Shown: one piece after another, positions 1 to 7,734 of the stretch | Position numbering within the stretch: position 1 is the stretch's first letter | How the letters are laid out: the number at the start of each line of letters is the position of its first letter | DNA from: CBDBZX01 sp965213645 | GTDB lineage: Bacteria > Deinococcota > Deinococci > Deinococcales > Trueperaceae | DNA: 64,000 nucleotides | NCBI GenBank assembly: GCA_965213645.1 | Contig: CBDBZX010000004.1 | Location: 620,001 to 684,000, forward strand | Reading direction: 5' to 3' | Position numbers and translations under genes: made by a program | The notes under the pieces: generated by a model | What the model saw: the letters and a program-made list of their open reading frames with translations, nothing else | Told to the model about the DNA's origin: nothing | Databases searched by the model: none

Positions 1-33
1 GAGATGGCTCGAGTTGCGTACGCTTGCGGAATC

Positions 34-810
34 CTACGCTGTGACGAGCAGCGCTTGACTGAGCGCGTCGAGCATCGCTTCGGCGCTGCTATAACGTTCG
101 CAAGGGTTGTGCGAGAGCGCTTTTTCGATGATGGGCGCGAGCGGGGCCGCTTCTTCGGGCAGTGGCTCTAACTCGACGGTGGGGTCGCTCATGAGGAAGC
201 GGAACACGTCTTTGCCGTAGGGCGGCCCGCCTGTGACCATGTGGTAGAGCACCGCGCCCACTGCGTAGAGGTCGCTCCTGGGGTCGCGCCGCTCGCCCGC
301 GAACTGCTCGGGCGGCATGTAGTTGGGTGTACCCAGTGACATCCCTTGCTGCGTGATCGCGGCGAGCGCTAAGTCTTTGGCGAAGCCGAAATCCGTCAGC
401 AGCGCTTTTTCACCGTTAATGAGGATATTCGACGGTTTAACGTCGCAGTGAATGACCTCTTTGGCGTGCGCGTACGCGAGGGCGTGTAAAACGTCCGTCG
501 CGATTTTGACGCTGCGCTCCAAGCTGAGCGTACCCTTGTCCAGCGCTTCTTCCAACGACACACCAGGACAGTACGAGAAGATGAGGCTCATGTCCTGCAC
601 GGCTAAAAGTGGCACGATGTTCTCGTGTTCTAAAAAGGTGACGACGGCAGCCTCGCGCCCTAAGCGGTTGGCGAGCGACGACGAGCCCCCTTTCAGCTCC
701 TTGACCACCACGAGCTTATCTTGCCAGCGGGCCAGCTCGACTTTCATCGGACCGTTGTCGGATAGGATGCGGATGGGGGTGAACATTGCCATAAGATTAT
801 CATGTTTCAC
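34..810 (-). CDS. Serine/threonine protein kinase, catalytic domain only
   Basis: Hanks-type kinase that phosphorylates Ser/Thr on partner proteins. The 258 residues are almost entirely kinase domain: the ATP-binding lysine is in VVVKEL (about 37), the catalytic loop is HCDVKPSN (121-128), the metal-binding DFG is at 140-142, followed by a MPPEQF activation-segment motif. The glycine-rich loop is poorly preserved. There is no transmembrane segment or sensor domain, so it is probably a cytosolic kinase. The start is uncertain: methionines at 1, 7 and 9 are all possible. A GATAAT hexamer lies 8 bases before the third, which would suit a leaderless start there. Its partner is unknown; a PP2C-type phosphatase lies elsewhere in this window (55545-56597). 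Confidence 0.85.
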   Translation of the reverse strand: MKHDNLMAMFTPIRILSDNGPMKVELARWQDKLVVVKELKGGSSSLANRLGREAAVVTFLEHENIVPLLAVQDMSLIFSYCPGVSLEEALDKGTLSLERSVKIATDVLHALAYAHAKEVIHCDVKPSNILINGEKALLTDFGFAKDLALAAITQQGMSLGTPNYMPPEQFAGERRDPRSDLYAVGAVLYHMVTGGPPYGKDVFRFLMSDPTVELEPLPEEAAPLAPIIEKALSHNPCERYSSAEAMLDALSQALLVTA

Positions 811-844
811 ATCTTAATAATCTTCATAGACGACGTGTGTTTTC

Positions 845-3022
845 TTACTTTTGCGGTTCCAATGTTACATTTACTGCCCCTAATACGTACGTTTCTAGCA
901 CCTCGACGCCGTGAGCGCGAAGTCTAGCCAACACGCTGTCATGCGGATGTCCGTAGCCGTTACGACCATATGAGAGAATCGCCCGCTCGGGCTGCGCTGC
1001 TCGTAGCAGCGCCTCGGAGGTCGAGTATCTCGAGCCGTGGTGCGCGACCATCAAGATATCAACGTCGGGGACGAATAACTCGGCTTCGACGGGGCCTGAG
1101 AGGTCGCCCAAAAAGAGCGTTTTGGTGTTGCCTGCGTTCAGCACAAAGGCCACCGAGTTGTCGTTGTCTTTTGCAAAAGGGATAGGTGGCGGGTTGAGAA
1201 TCTCGAGCCCAGCCTCCCCCACGCTGAGCCGCTCACCCCGCGTAACCTGCACGACCTCTACACCTTTACGCGCCGCCACGTCCGTAAGCGCGTCAAACAT
1301 CGGCTTTCCCGGCCTCGGCACGCCGATGAGCAGCGTCTGCACGGGCATCTCTTCCAGTACGCTTATGAGCCCTTCGATGTGGTCCGTGTCAGGATGCGAG
1401 GCGATGACGAGTTCTAGCTCGTCCACCCCTTGCGCTCTGAGCGCGGGCAAAATGGTCCTTCTGCCGACATCAAAGTCGCTGAAAGGCGTTCCGCCGCCAT
1501 CGACTAAAATCTCTATACGCCCAGGTAGCCGCACCAGCACGCTGTCGCCCTGGCCGACATCGAGAAAGACGAGTTCGGGCGCGTCACCCCCAGCCGTTAT
1601 CGTTGAGCTGAGCACCGCCACGGTGACGATCAGCACGCCGCGCCAAGGCCGCAGATATCCCCTGACGAGGAGAACGAACGCCACCGCGCCGACCGCGTAA
1701 AAAGCGTAGCCGAGCGCCGAAATCTCGCCCCAGGTGAGCACAGGAAGCTGCGTGGCGGCGTCCGCTAAGCGCAATAAAATATCAGCTAGAAAACCTGTTA
1801 AGAGGTTGAGCGTACCCGCGAGAGGTAACGAGATCAAACCGAGCAGTCCCGCTAGAAAACCGAGCGGTACGAGCAGCGTTGCGAGGGGAATCGCAACCAC
1901 GTTGACGAACGGACCGAACAAAGGGACGCTGCCAAAGGTGCTCGCCACGAGGGGTAACGAGAGCGCTTGCGCTGCGATACTCACGACGACGCTACCCAAG
2001 AGAAAAACTTTAGGACGCCACCGCTGATTTTTCTTCTGCGTTTCCTTCTGCGCTTTCTCCCCGACGAAATACCGCGTCATCGGCTCGGTGAGCAGCAGGA
2101 TGCCGATAACAGCCAGATAGGAAAGTTGAAACGAGAGGTCGAAGAGCCAACTGGGATGCCACAGAAGGGTGATGAGCGCTGCTAGTGAGAGCGCGGGCCA
2201 AGGCTCGATGCGGCCACTCCCCAACCAGAGCGAGACGAGCACCGCCCCGACCATCAAGCTCGAGCGCAGCACGCTCGGGCTTACGCCTACGAGCAGCACG
2301 AAGCCTACGAGCAAGAGCATCATTACCGGATAGCGGCGCTGCCCCAAGGGGCGCAGCAACCAGCCGACTGCGCCCATCAAAATGCCCACGTGCAGCCCCG
2401 AAAGCGCCAAGATATGTGCGAGGCCGGACAGAGCAAAGACCTCTCTCAGTTCGCCTAGAGCGTCACGAACGCCGAGCGTCATCGCTTGCATCAGGGCGGC
2501 GGGGCGTTCGCCCAAGTTCGCGACCACGCCGCGCTGTAGCCGTGCTTTGAGCGTTGTGACAGACGCAGCCTCTACGACCTCTTCGACAAAAAGCTGTCCT
2601 TTGATACCGCGCCGTTCCAAATAAGTGCGGTAGTCGAAGCCGCCGGGGTTGCGCTTGCCCATCGCCTCCTGCAACGTCCCTCGCACCGTGGCTCTCCCTG
2701 CGTCCACGACGCCCGAAGGTGACAAGACGACCCTCACGCCACTCATCTCTTTGGGCCGCTCGAGCCGCAGATACCGCCCGTCGCTCACTCCGGAAAAGGT
2801 CATCTCTTCCCCCACAAGAGGTGCGAGCGGGTTGGGCTGCGCTTCCCAGGTGCTGTAGCGAAAGTATCCGAGTGGAACGAGTAGAACGAGAACCGTAAAG
2901 AGGATATAACCTCTTGTCCAGGCTACAGCGGCAGCTAGGCTCGAGCCGACGAACAAAGTCCAGAGCGGCGCGTGCAGACCTGCTAACGCAATCCCGACAG
3001 CAAGGTATAGCGCCGCTGGCAT
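845..3022 (-). CDS. comEC: ComEC/Rec2 DNA-uptake channel
   Basis: Inner-membrane channel that takes single-stranded DNA into the cytoplasm during natural transformation. The 725 residues show N-terminal membrane segments, the DUF4131-like segment with GFDYRTYL (128-135), the ComEC signature ALSGLHVG (206-213), a block of further membrane helices, then a C-terminal metallo-beta-lactamase domain starting at LDVGQGDS with HPDTDH and AHHGSRYS as metal-ligand motifs. Full length for the family. It follows comEA on the same strand with an 84-base gap. An ATG overlapping the comEA stop (at 3110) opens a short different frame, so the first bases of this transcript may encode a small coupled peptide or reflect an old frameshift. 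Confidence 0.95.
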   Translation of the reverse strand: MPAALYLAVGIALAGLHAPLWTLFVGSSLAAAVAWTRGYILFTVLVLLVPLGYFRYSTWEAQPNPLAPLVGEEMTFSGVSDGRYLRLERPKEMSGVRVVLSPSGVVDAGRATVRGTLQEAMGKRNPGGFDYRTYLERRGIKGQLFVEEVVEAASVTTLKARLQRGVVANLGERPAALMQAMTLGVRDALGELREVFALSGLAHILALSGLHVGILMGAVGWLLRPLGQRRYPVMMLLLVGFVLLVGVSPSVLRSSLMVGAVLVSLWLGSGRIEPWPALSLAALITLLWHPSWLFDLSFQLSYLAVIGILLLTEPMTRYFVGEKAQKETQKKNQRWRPKVFLLGSVVVSIAAQALSLPLVASTFGSVPLFGPFVNVVAIPLATLLVPLGFLAGLLGLISLPLAGTLNLLTGFLADILLRLADAATQLPVLTWGEISALGYAFYAVGAVAFVLLVRGYLRPWRGVLIVTVAVLSSTITAGGDAPELVFLDVGQGDSVLVRLPGRIEILVDGGGTPFSDFDVGRRTILPALRAQGVDELELVIASHPDTDHIEGLISVLEEMPVQTLLIGVPRPGKPMFDALTDVAARKGVEVVQVTRGERLSVGEAGLEILNPPPIPFAKDNDNSVAFVLNAGNTKTLFLGDLSGPVEAELFVPDVDILMVAHHGSRYSTSEALLRAAQPERAILSYGRNGYGHPHDSVLARLRAHGVEVLETYVLGAVNVTLEPQK

Positions 3023-3106
3023 AGACCAAGGCGCGAAAGGGCGCTTGCACCTCTTGCGTCAACTCATCTTCTTGAATTGTCTCGCTTGAAACGTACTGCG
3101 CCACGC

Positions 3107-3607
3107 TCATAACTTGACAAACGGACGCAATTTTTCCAACGTCGCCGCGCCGATGCCCGACACGTTCAAGAGGTCTTCGGCGGTCGCAAAAGGTCGCGCC
3201 GCGATAATGCGCTGAGCCAAGGCCGGGCCGATGCCTGGCAAGCGCTCCAACTCCCGCCCGCTCGCCGAGTTGAGGCTGACACGCCTTTCACCCGTTTCGG
3301 TCTGCATACTCGGGACAAACACTGCGCCGCCCGCCGTGAGGGGCTGAGCGAGGTTGACTAAAGTTCGCTCCGCCTCGGACGAAAAGCCGCCCGCCACACC
3401 GATGAGGTCTTGGAGCCTCGAGCCCCACGGCAGCGTATACACTCCCGGCGAGTGCACCGCGCCCGCAACCGACACCGTAATGTCGGGCTGCACTCGCTCA
3501 ATCTGGACCCTTTGAACTGTGAGCCGAGGGGCTAGGTTGACCCCGACGAGCACGGCGCAGAGTGCCACAAGGCTCCAGGTGATGAGGGTCTCAAAGCGCG
3601 GCGTCAC
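3107..3607 (-). CDS. comEA: ComEA DNA receptor, SLBB plus helix-hairpin-helix
   Basis: Membrane-anchored periplasmic receptor that binds double-stranded DNA for transformation. The 166 residues show an N-terminal membrane anchor (about 8-27), an SLBB-like domain (VSVAGAVHSPGVYTL, about 45-60) and a C-terminal double helix-hairpin-helix unit (LNSASGRELERLPGIG, then LLNVSGIGAATLEKL). This is the classic ComEA order. The start is GTG, chosen because a TAGACT -10 hexamer lies six bases upstream. It is first in an operon with comEC. Confidence 0.93.
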   Translation of the reverse strand: MTPRFETLITWSLVALCAVLVGVNLAPRLTVQRVQIERVQPDITVSVAGAVHSPGVYTLPWGSRLQDLIGVAGGFSSEAERTLVNLAQPLTAGGAVFVPSMQTETGERRVSLNSASGRELERLPGIGPALAQRIIAARPFATAEDLLNVSGIGAATLEKLRPFVKL

Positions 3608-3619
3608 CTCAAAAGTCTA
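3608..3619 (-). promoter_or_regulatory. Leaderless promoter of comEA (TAGACT, 6-base gap)
   Basis: On the minus strand TAGACT at 3619-3614 is followed by six bases and the GTG start. The same TAGACT hexamer and near-identical gap precede trmL and the ABC exporter in this window, so the arrangement recurs. A transcript would begin at or next to the start codon. No Shine-Dalgarno sequence is visible. Confidence 0.6.
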
Positions 3620-3801
3620 CGCTGACGCCGCTGAATGAGCCGAGAAAAATTTGGGTTGAGCGCTTCATCAAAAGCGTTCGTGGCGTAATTCACAGGCCAA
3701 CTTCAGGGCGCACCTGTGCCTTACTTACGGTCCGAGATGAGGTGCAGGCATAAGATGAGTCTTGTGTTGATAACCCTCTCTATTTCCTCCACCTTAATCG
3801 C

Positions 3802-4437
3802 ATGAGCCGTACCCTCTGGCTCGTCCGCCACGGCAACCGCCAAGACTTTGTAGACGACAGTTGGAAAGAAAACGCCGAACGCCCCGACGACCCCGGCCTC
3901 TCGCCCGACGGTTTAGAACAAGCCGCGCAGCTTGCCGAACGCCTCAAAGAGATGTCCATTGACCTCATCTTCGCCTCGCCCTATCTGCGCACGGTGCAGA
4001 CCGCGCAGCTTATCGCGGAGACGTTGGATAAACGCATCTTTCTCGAGCCCGGTTTAGGCGAAAAGCTGAGCGAGACCTACTTCTCAGGCGAGCCCGAAAT
4101 CCTCTCGAACGAGACATTAGCGACTGACTTCCCCAATGTAGACCTGAGCCACCAACCGCTTATCCAGCCGACCTTTCCCGAAGATGACCACGCCAATGTA
4201 TCGCGCATGGGCGACACGGCGCGGCTCATTGCAGAGAAATACGAGGGAACACTGCTCTTTGTGGGGCACGGCGCGACAATTAGTGGCGTCGTTCAGGCGC
4301 TCACGGGTAGCCGCGAGGACGCCGCGCCACTCTGCAGTTTGACGAAGCTCGAGAAAAAGAATGAACGGTGGCAACTCACCTTTAGCAACGATGTGTCTCA
4401 CTTGGATGAGGTGGAGGAAGAGGTGCGACTCAATTAA
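3802..4437 (+). CDS. Histidine phosphatase family protein
   Basis: Phosphoglycerate-mutase-fold phosphatase. The phospho-accepting histidine is in LVRHGNRQDF (His10), and the second catalytic histidine is in LFVGHGATISG (about 155). The RHG-N-R-x-D form followed by a DDSW segment resembles the UBASH3/Sts-like branch rather than true glycolytic mutases. The 211-residue length is normal. The substrate cannot be told from sequence. The gene stands alone, transcribed away from comEA across a gap of about 195 bases. Confidence 0.85.
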   Translation: MSRTLWLVRHGNRQDFVDDSWKENAERPDDPGLSPDGLEQAAQLAERLKEMSIDLIFASPYLRTVQTAQLIAETLDKRIFLEPGLGEKLSETYFSGEPEILSNETLATDFPNVDLSHQPLIQPTFPEDDHANVSRMGDTARLIAEKYEGTLLFVGHGATISGVVQALTGSREDAAPLCSLTKLEKKNERWQLTFSNDVSHLDEVEEEVRLN

Positions 4438-4536
4438 ATTGGCGGTGTACCACGTTTTGTGCACGCGGTAGCATAATGACTGTGAGAGACACGAATCAGC
4501 CTTCGTATATACACAAAACGGGACACCTTCGTTAAA

Positions 4537-4884
4537 CTACGCCGTAAGGATTTGAATCGCCGCCAAAATCACACCCACCGCAGCAATCGCGCTTAAAATC
4601 ACGGTTTGTGAGTGGGTGATTTTGTTCTCTAAATCTGTTCTAAACCTCTCGATTTTAGCGTCTAACTTGACCTCTAGCGCGTCAATCTTGTCGTCCATCC
4701 TCCTTAATGCTTCGCTCAGCTTGTTCTCGAGCGACTCAATCCGCCGGTTCTGCTCGCTGAGTTGAAAGCGGCTCGACTCGGTAAACTCCTGCACCGCTTG
4801 GGTGTTGGCGTCGATGATCTTCTCGAGCATTGTAAAACGCTCGCCCTGCTCTAAGCTCCGTACGCTACGCTTGAGCGTGTCCAC
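4537..4884 (-). CDS. Small coiled-coil protein with C-terminal membrane anchor
   Basis: A 115-residue protein of unknown role. Residues 15-90 are rich in heptad-like charged and leucine positions (SLENKLSEALRRMDDKIDALEVKL), predicting a long coiled coil. The last 20 residues (VILSAIAAVGVILAAIQIL) form one membrane helix, so the protein is probably tail-anchored with the coil in the cytoplasm. It resembles the DUF1640/CCDC90-like class in layout only. The start is GTG, supported by a GAGGG ribosome site about 8 bases upstream; a TATAAT hexamer lies further up. Confidence 0.65.
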   Translation of the reverse strand: MDTLKRSVRSLEQGERFTMLEKIIDANTQAVQEFTESSRFQLSEQNRRIESLENKLSEALRRMDDKIDALEVKLDAKIERFRTDLENKITHSQTVILSAIAAVGVILAAIQILTA

Positions 4885-4962
4885 TTCGTCCCTCTAAGGA
4901 TTGATAATCCGACATTGGTTTCTATTATAGCGTTTTACCTAAAAGGTTACAGCGTAGTGACC

Positions 4963-6177
4963 TCATAGCAGCGACTTGTAAAACTCAAGCGTCTCAGCAG
5001 CCACCGCTTTCCAGCTAAACTTCTCCTCTACGCGCTGCCTCGAAGCTCGGCCCATCTCTTGTAACCTCTTTGGATTCTCGAGTAGTTGATTCACCGCTTC
5101 AGCTAAGTCTTTCGAAAACTTCTCCGGCTCCTTGGGCTCAAAGTTATCCTCTCCAGCTTGCTCAAAGGGAACCAATGTGCCTGTCTCGCCGTCCACGATG
5201 ATTTCCGGGATGCCGCCCACAGCGGACGCCACCACAGGCGTTTCGCACGCCATCGCCTCCAAGTTGATGATCCCAAAAGGCTCATAGACCGACGGACATA
5301 CAAAGAGTGCCGCGTGCGTGTAGAGCGTGATGATGTCTTCACGCGGGACCATCTGCCGCACCCAAACGATACTCTGCTCACCCTCAGCCCGCGCCGTCTC
5401 GACGCGCTCCGTCATCTCCGCTTCGATCTCTTTCGTGTCGGGTGCACCTGCGCAGACGACGACTTGGGTGCCAGGGCGAAAGTCTTTGATGGCGTTGACG
5501 AGGTGCAAAATCCCTTTTTGCCGCGTGATGCGTCCGACGAAGAGGACGTAAGGGGTGCTCGGGTCGATACCGTAGCGCTTCAAAACCTCTTCATCCGGTT
5601 TGGGTTTGTACTCGTCTAAGTCGATGCCGTTAGGGATGACGCGGGTGCGCTCAAAAGGGACGCCGTAGAGATCGTTCACATCGCGCTTCATGGACTGCGA
5701 AACCGCGACGACGCCGTCTGCATTTCCATAAGCAGTGCGCTCTATCCAGGTGCTCGCGAAGTAGGCTGTACCGAGCTGTTCGACTTTCCAAGGGCGGTGA
5801 GGCTCGAGCGAGTGGGTCGTCAACACGAGTTTTGCGCCCGTGAGCGGCTTGACCAAACAGCCTGCAAGGTGCGAATACCAGGTGTGGCAGTGGACGATAT
5901 CGGCGTTTTTAACGCTGCCCGCCATCAACAGATCGCGCTGCAAGGTGTCCATAAATTTCGCGTGGCGCGGGTCTTGCGAGGGGAGTGTGACGTCTGCGTG
6001 AACCCCTTTGACGCTCAAGTTGCCATGCTGTTCGTTCTGCTCGCCAAAAGAGAGGACGTTGACGGTGTGGGAGGCGTCCTCGAGCTTAACGAGTTCTTTC
6101 ACCAAATACTCGACGTGCACGCCTGCGCCGCCGTAGATGTTGGGGGGATATTCGTTCGTTAGGATGGTGATGTTCAT
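4963..6177 (-). CDS. glgA: Glycogen synthase, actinobacterial-type GT4 family
   Basis: GT-B glycosyltransferase that extends alpha-1,4-glucan from a nucleotide sugar. It has the N-terminal motif NEYPPNIYGGAGVHVEYL (8-25), the nucleotide-binding stretch FVGRITRQKG (about 214-223) and the C-terminal E-x7-E motif EPFGIINLE. Length (404) and the N-terminal motif match the short actinobacterial glycogen synthase type, members of which can instead act as the ADP-glucose-dependent maltose-1-phosphate synthase GlgM. Which donor and acceptor apply here is open. It is monocistronic; the alpha-glucosidases and sugar importers elsewhere in the window would feed the same glucose pool. Confidence 0.88.
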   Translation of the reverse strand: MNITILTNEYPPNIYGGAGVHVEYLVKELVKLEDASHTVNVLSFGEQNEQHGNLSVKGVHADVTLPSQDPRHAKFMDTLQRDLLMAGSVKNADIVHCHTWYSHLAGCLVKPLTGAKLVLTTHSLEPHRPWKVEQLGTAYFASTWIERTAYGNADGVVAVSQSMKRDVNDLYGVPFERTRVIPNGIDLDEYKPKPDEEVLKRYGIDPSTPYVLFVGRITRQKGILHLVNAIKDFRPGTQVVVCAGAPDTKEIEAEMTERVETARAEGEQSIVWVRQMVPREDIITLYTHAALFVCPSVYEPFGIINLEAMACETPVVASAVGGIPEIIVDGETGTLVPFEQAGEDNFEPKEPEKFSKDLAEAVNQLLENPKRLQEMGRASRQRVEEKFSWKAVAAETLEFYKSLL

Positions 6178-6417
6178 GGGACACCTCTCGAGTGACGTGC
6201 CCGATGATACCTCAACCGTTTATAGTTCGCGCTTCGGTTTACTTCTTGGGAGAAGTGACGAAGGTGTGAACTGAAGAAAGTCGCTAAGCTTCTCGGCGCG
6301 GGTTTATATGGGCTGTGTGGACTCGAAAAGGAGATAGATCAAAAAAATCGCGCCTTTCTTCAACGCGTTTGATTTTCGTATTTTACACCCGTATGCCCTA
6401 TTCGTCAAGCGTATGCA

Positions 6418-6559
6418 CTGAAACCCGGACAAAAGTCTGTATAACGCTTGCTGAGACCTCTAAAGAACGCCGTTAAATACAAGAAAATTGCTCTTTTCCG
6501 AACCTACTCTGGTTGTTACTGAGTTGAACGGTATTAAGCGAGTTTCGTCCGGGTTTCAG
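6418..6559. repeat. 142-bp MITE-like element with 13-bp inverted ends
   Basis: The gap between glgA and ridA (6178-6570) holds no gene but has a sequence bounded by CTGAAACCCGGAC (6418-6430) and its exact reverse complement (6547-6559). The first 45 bases or so recur almost exactly at 50039-50082. Size, inverted ends and dispersed copies suit a miniature inverted-repeat element or the remnant of a small IS. No clear target duplication is seen. Confidence 0.6.
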
Positions 6560-6570
6560 CTTAGAGGCAC

Positions 6571-6951
6571 TCAGGAAATCAGCGCTACCGCCTCAATCTC
6601 GATGAGCACGTCTTTCGGCAACCGCGTCACCTCGACGGCACTCCGCGCGGGCGGCTCACTCGCAAAGAAACGCCCGTAGACCTCATTTATTGTGCTGAAA
6701 TGCGCCATATCTTTTAAGAAGCAGGTGCATTTGACGACGTTCGGGAGGCTCGAGCCCCCCGCCTCCAAAACAGCTTGGAGATTTTTAAGAACTTGCTCTG
6801 TCTGCGCAGCAACGTCACCCTCGAGCAGCTCGCCGTTCGGCAAAAGCGCAATCTGCCCCGAGGTAAAGAGCAAGTCACCGACGCGCACCGCTTGAGAGTA
6901 AGGGCCGATGGCGGCGGGCGCGTTGTCTGTGGAGATGATTGTTTTACCCAT
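6571..6951 (-). CDS. RidA family enamine/imine deaminase
   Basis: Hydrolyses reactive enamine/imine intermediates such as 2-aminoacrylate released by PLP-dependent dehydratases. The 126-residue protein has the family hallmarks: the IGPYSQAV start (17-24), FTSGQI (about 30-35), and the C-terminal block ARSAVEV-TRLPKDVLIEIEAVA with the substrate-binding arginine (about 107). It probably acts as a trimer in the cytosol. A threonine/serine dehydratase gene at 60557-61558 is a plausible source of its substrate, though not linked to it. Confidence 0.93.
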   Translation of the reverse strand: MGKTIISTDNAPAAIGPYSQAVRVGDLLFTSGQIALLPNGELLEGDVAAQTEQVLKNLQAVLEAGGSSLPNVVKCTCFLKDMAHFSTINEVYGRFFASEPPARSAVEVTRLPKDVLIEIEAVALIS

Positions 6952-7089
6952 GAGGCTACCTTAACGCATTCGGAAGAGGTAAAAGAGGAAAGATCGAAGA
7001 AAGAAAGATAAGAATCGGCAGTACACTGTCAACGAGGTGTTGATACCCTCTCATAACTACCTCTTCGCAAAGACTACAGTCGGAGAATT

Positions 7090-7734
7090 CTACAGCGCCT
7101 TGTCTCCGTACCACAGCCCACATTCGGTCTTCTCCTGTCCGTCCCAACGTCCCGCACGCACATCTTCGCCCTCGCGCACGGCCCTTGTCACAGGCGCACA
7201 GCCGATGCTCAAAAAGCCCTGCCAGTAAAGCGGGTTGACGGGCAAGTCGTTCTCTTTAGCGTAGCTTTCTAAGTCTTCACGTGAGAGGTGCGCCAGCGGG
7301 TTCACCTTCACGTAGTCGCCGCTGTCCTCCACGGTGTTGAGTTGCGCTCTAGTCTCACTCTGGAAGCGGCTGCGGGCGCTGAGTAAAGCGCTCGGCCCCT
7401 TCTCAGCGAGGTAGAGGCGCAGGGGCTCCAACTTGCGAACTTGGCAGCAGTTCGCCGTGCCACAAGCGGGCAACTCGTCTTTCGGCAACGCAGGTTGAAG
7501 CGTCGTTAAGGTGATTTCGGGATAGCGGGCGACGATGTTGCCCCTCGTCTGCAGCGTTTCGGGAAAGTGCGAGAGCGTGTCGATGAAGACGACCTCTCCG
7601 CGAAACCCTGCGCGCACAGCGAAGTCAACCAGTACCGTGCCGTTCAAGTTAAAGCCGCTCGTCATCATGAGGTCAGGGTAGCGCTTTAGCGCCCAAGCGA
7701 TGGCTTCACGAGGGTCGGGGATGTTTTTAGTCAT
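7090..7734 (-). CDS. cysH: Adenylyl-sulfate (APS/PAPS) reductase
   Basis: Reduces activated sulfate to sulfite. The 214-residue protein has the FeS-type cysteine pairs CCQVRKLEPL and C-x2-C-like positions near the C-terminus (IGCAPVTRAV), the substrate motif TSGFNLNGTVLVDF and the catalytic cysteine in TECGLW. The two pairs of cysteines indicate a 4Fe-4S, APS-preferring enzyme. The ATG at 7734 is chosen because it begins the conserved domain and overlaps the cysI stop by 8 bases; upstream codons in this frame lie inside cysI. Sulfite formed here would be used directly by the sulfite reductase encoded by the preceding gene. Confidence 0.92.
   Translation of the reverse strand: MTKNIPDPREAIAWALKRYPDLMMTSGFNLNGTVLVDFAVRAGFRGEVVFIDTLSHFPETLQTRGNIVARYPEITLTTLQPALPKDELPACGTANCCQVRKLEPLRLYLAEKGPSALLSARSRFQSETRAQLNTVEDSGDYVKVNPLAHLSREDLESYAKENDLPVNPLYWQGFLSIGCAPVTRAVREGEDVRAGRWDGQEKTECGLWYGDKAL

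Noticed and set aside
2463..3110. 215-codon frame beginning at the ATG overlapping the comEA stop
   Set aside because: Almost all of it is a shadow of comEC in another frame, with Arg/Ser-rich composition. Only the first 30 codons lie outside comEC.
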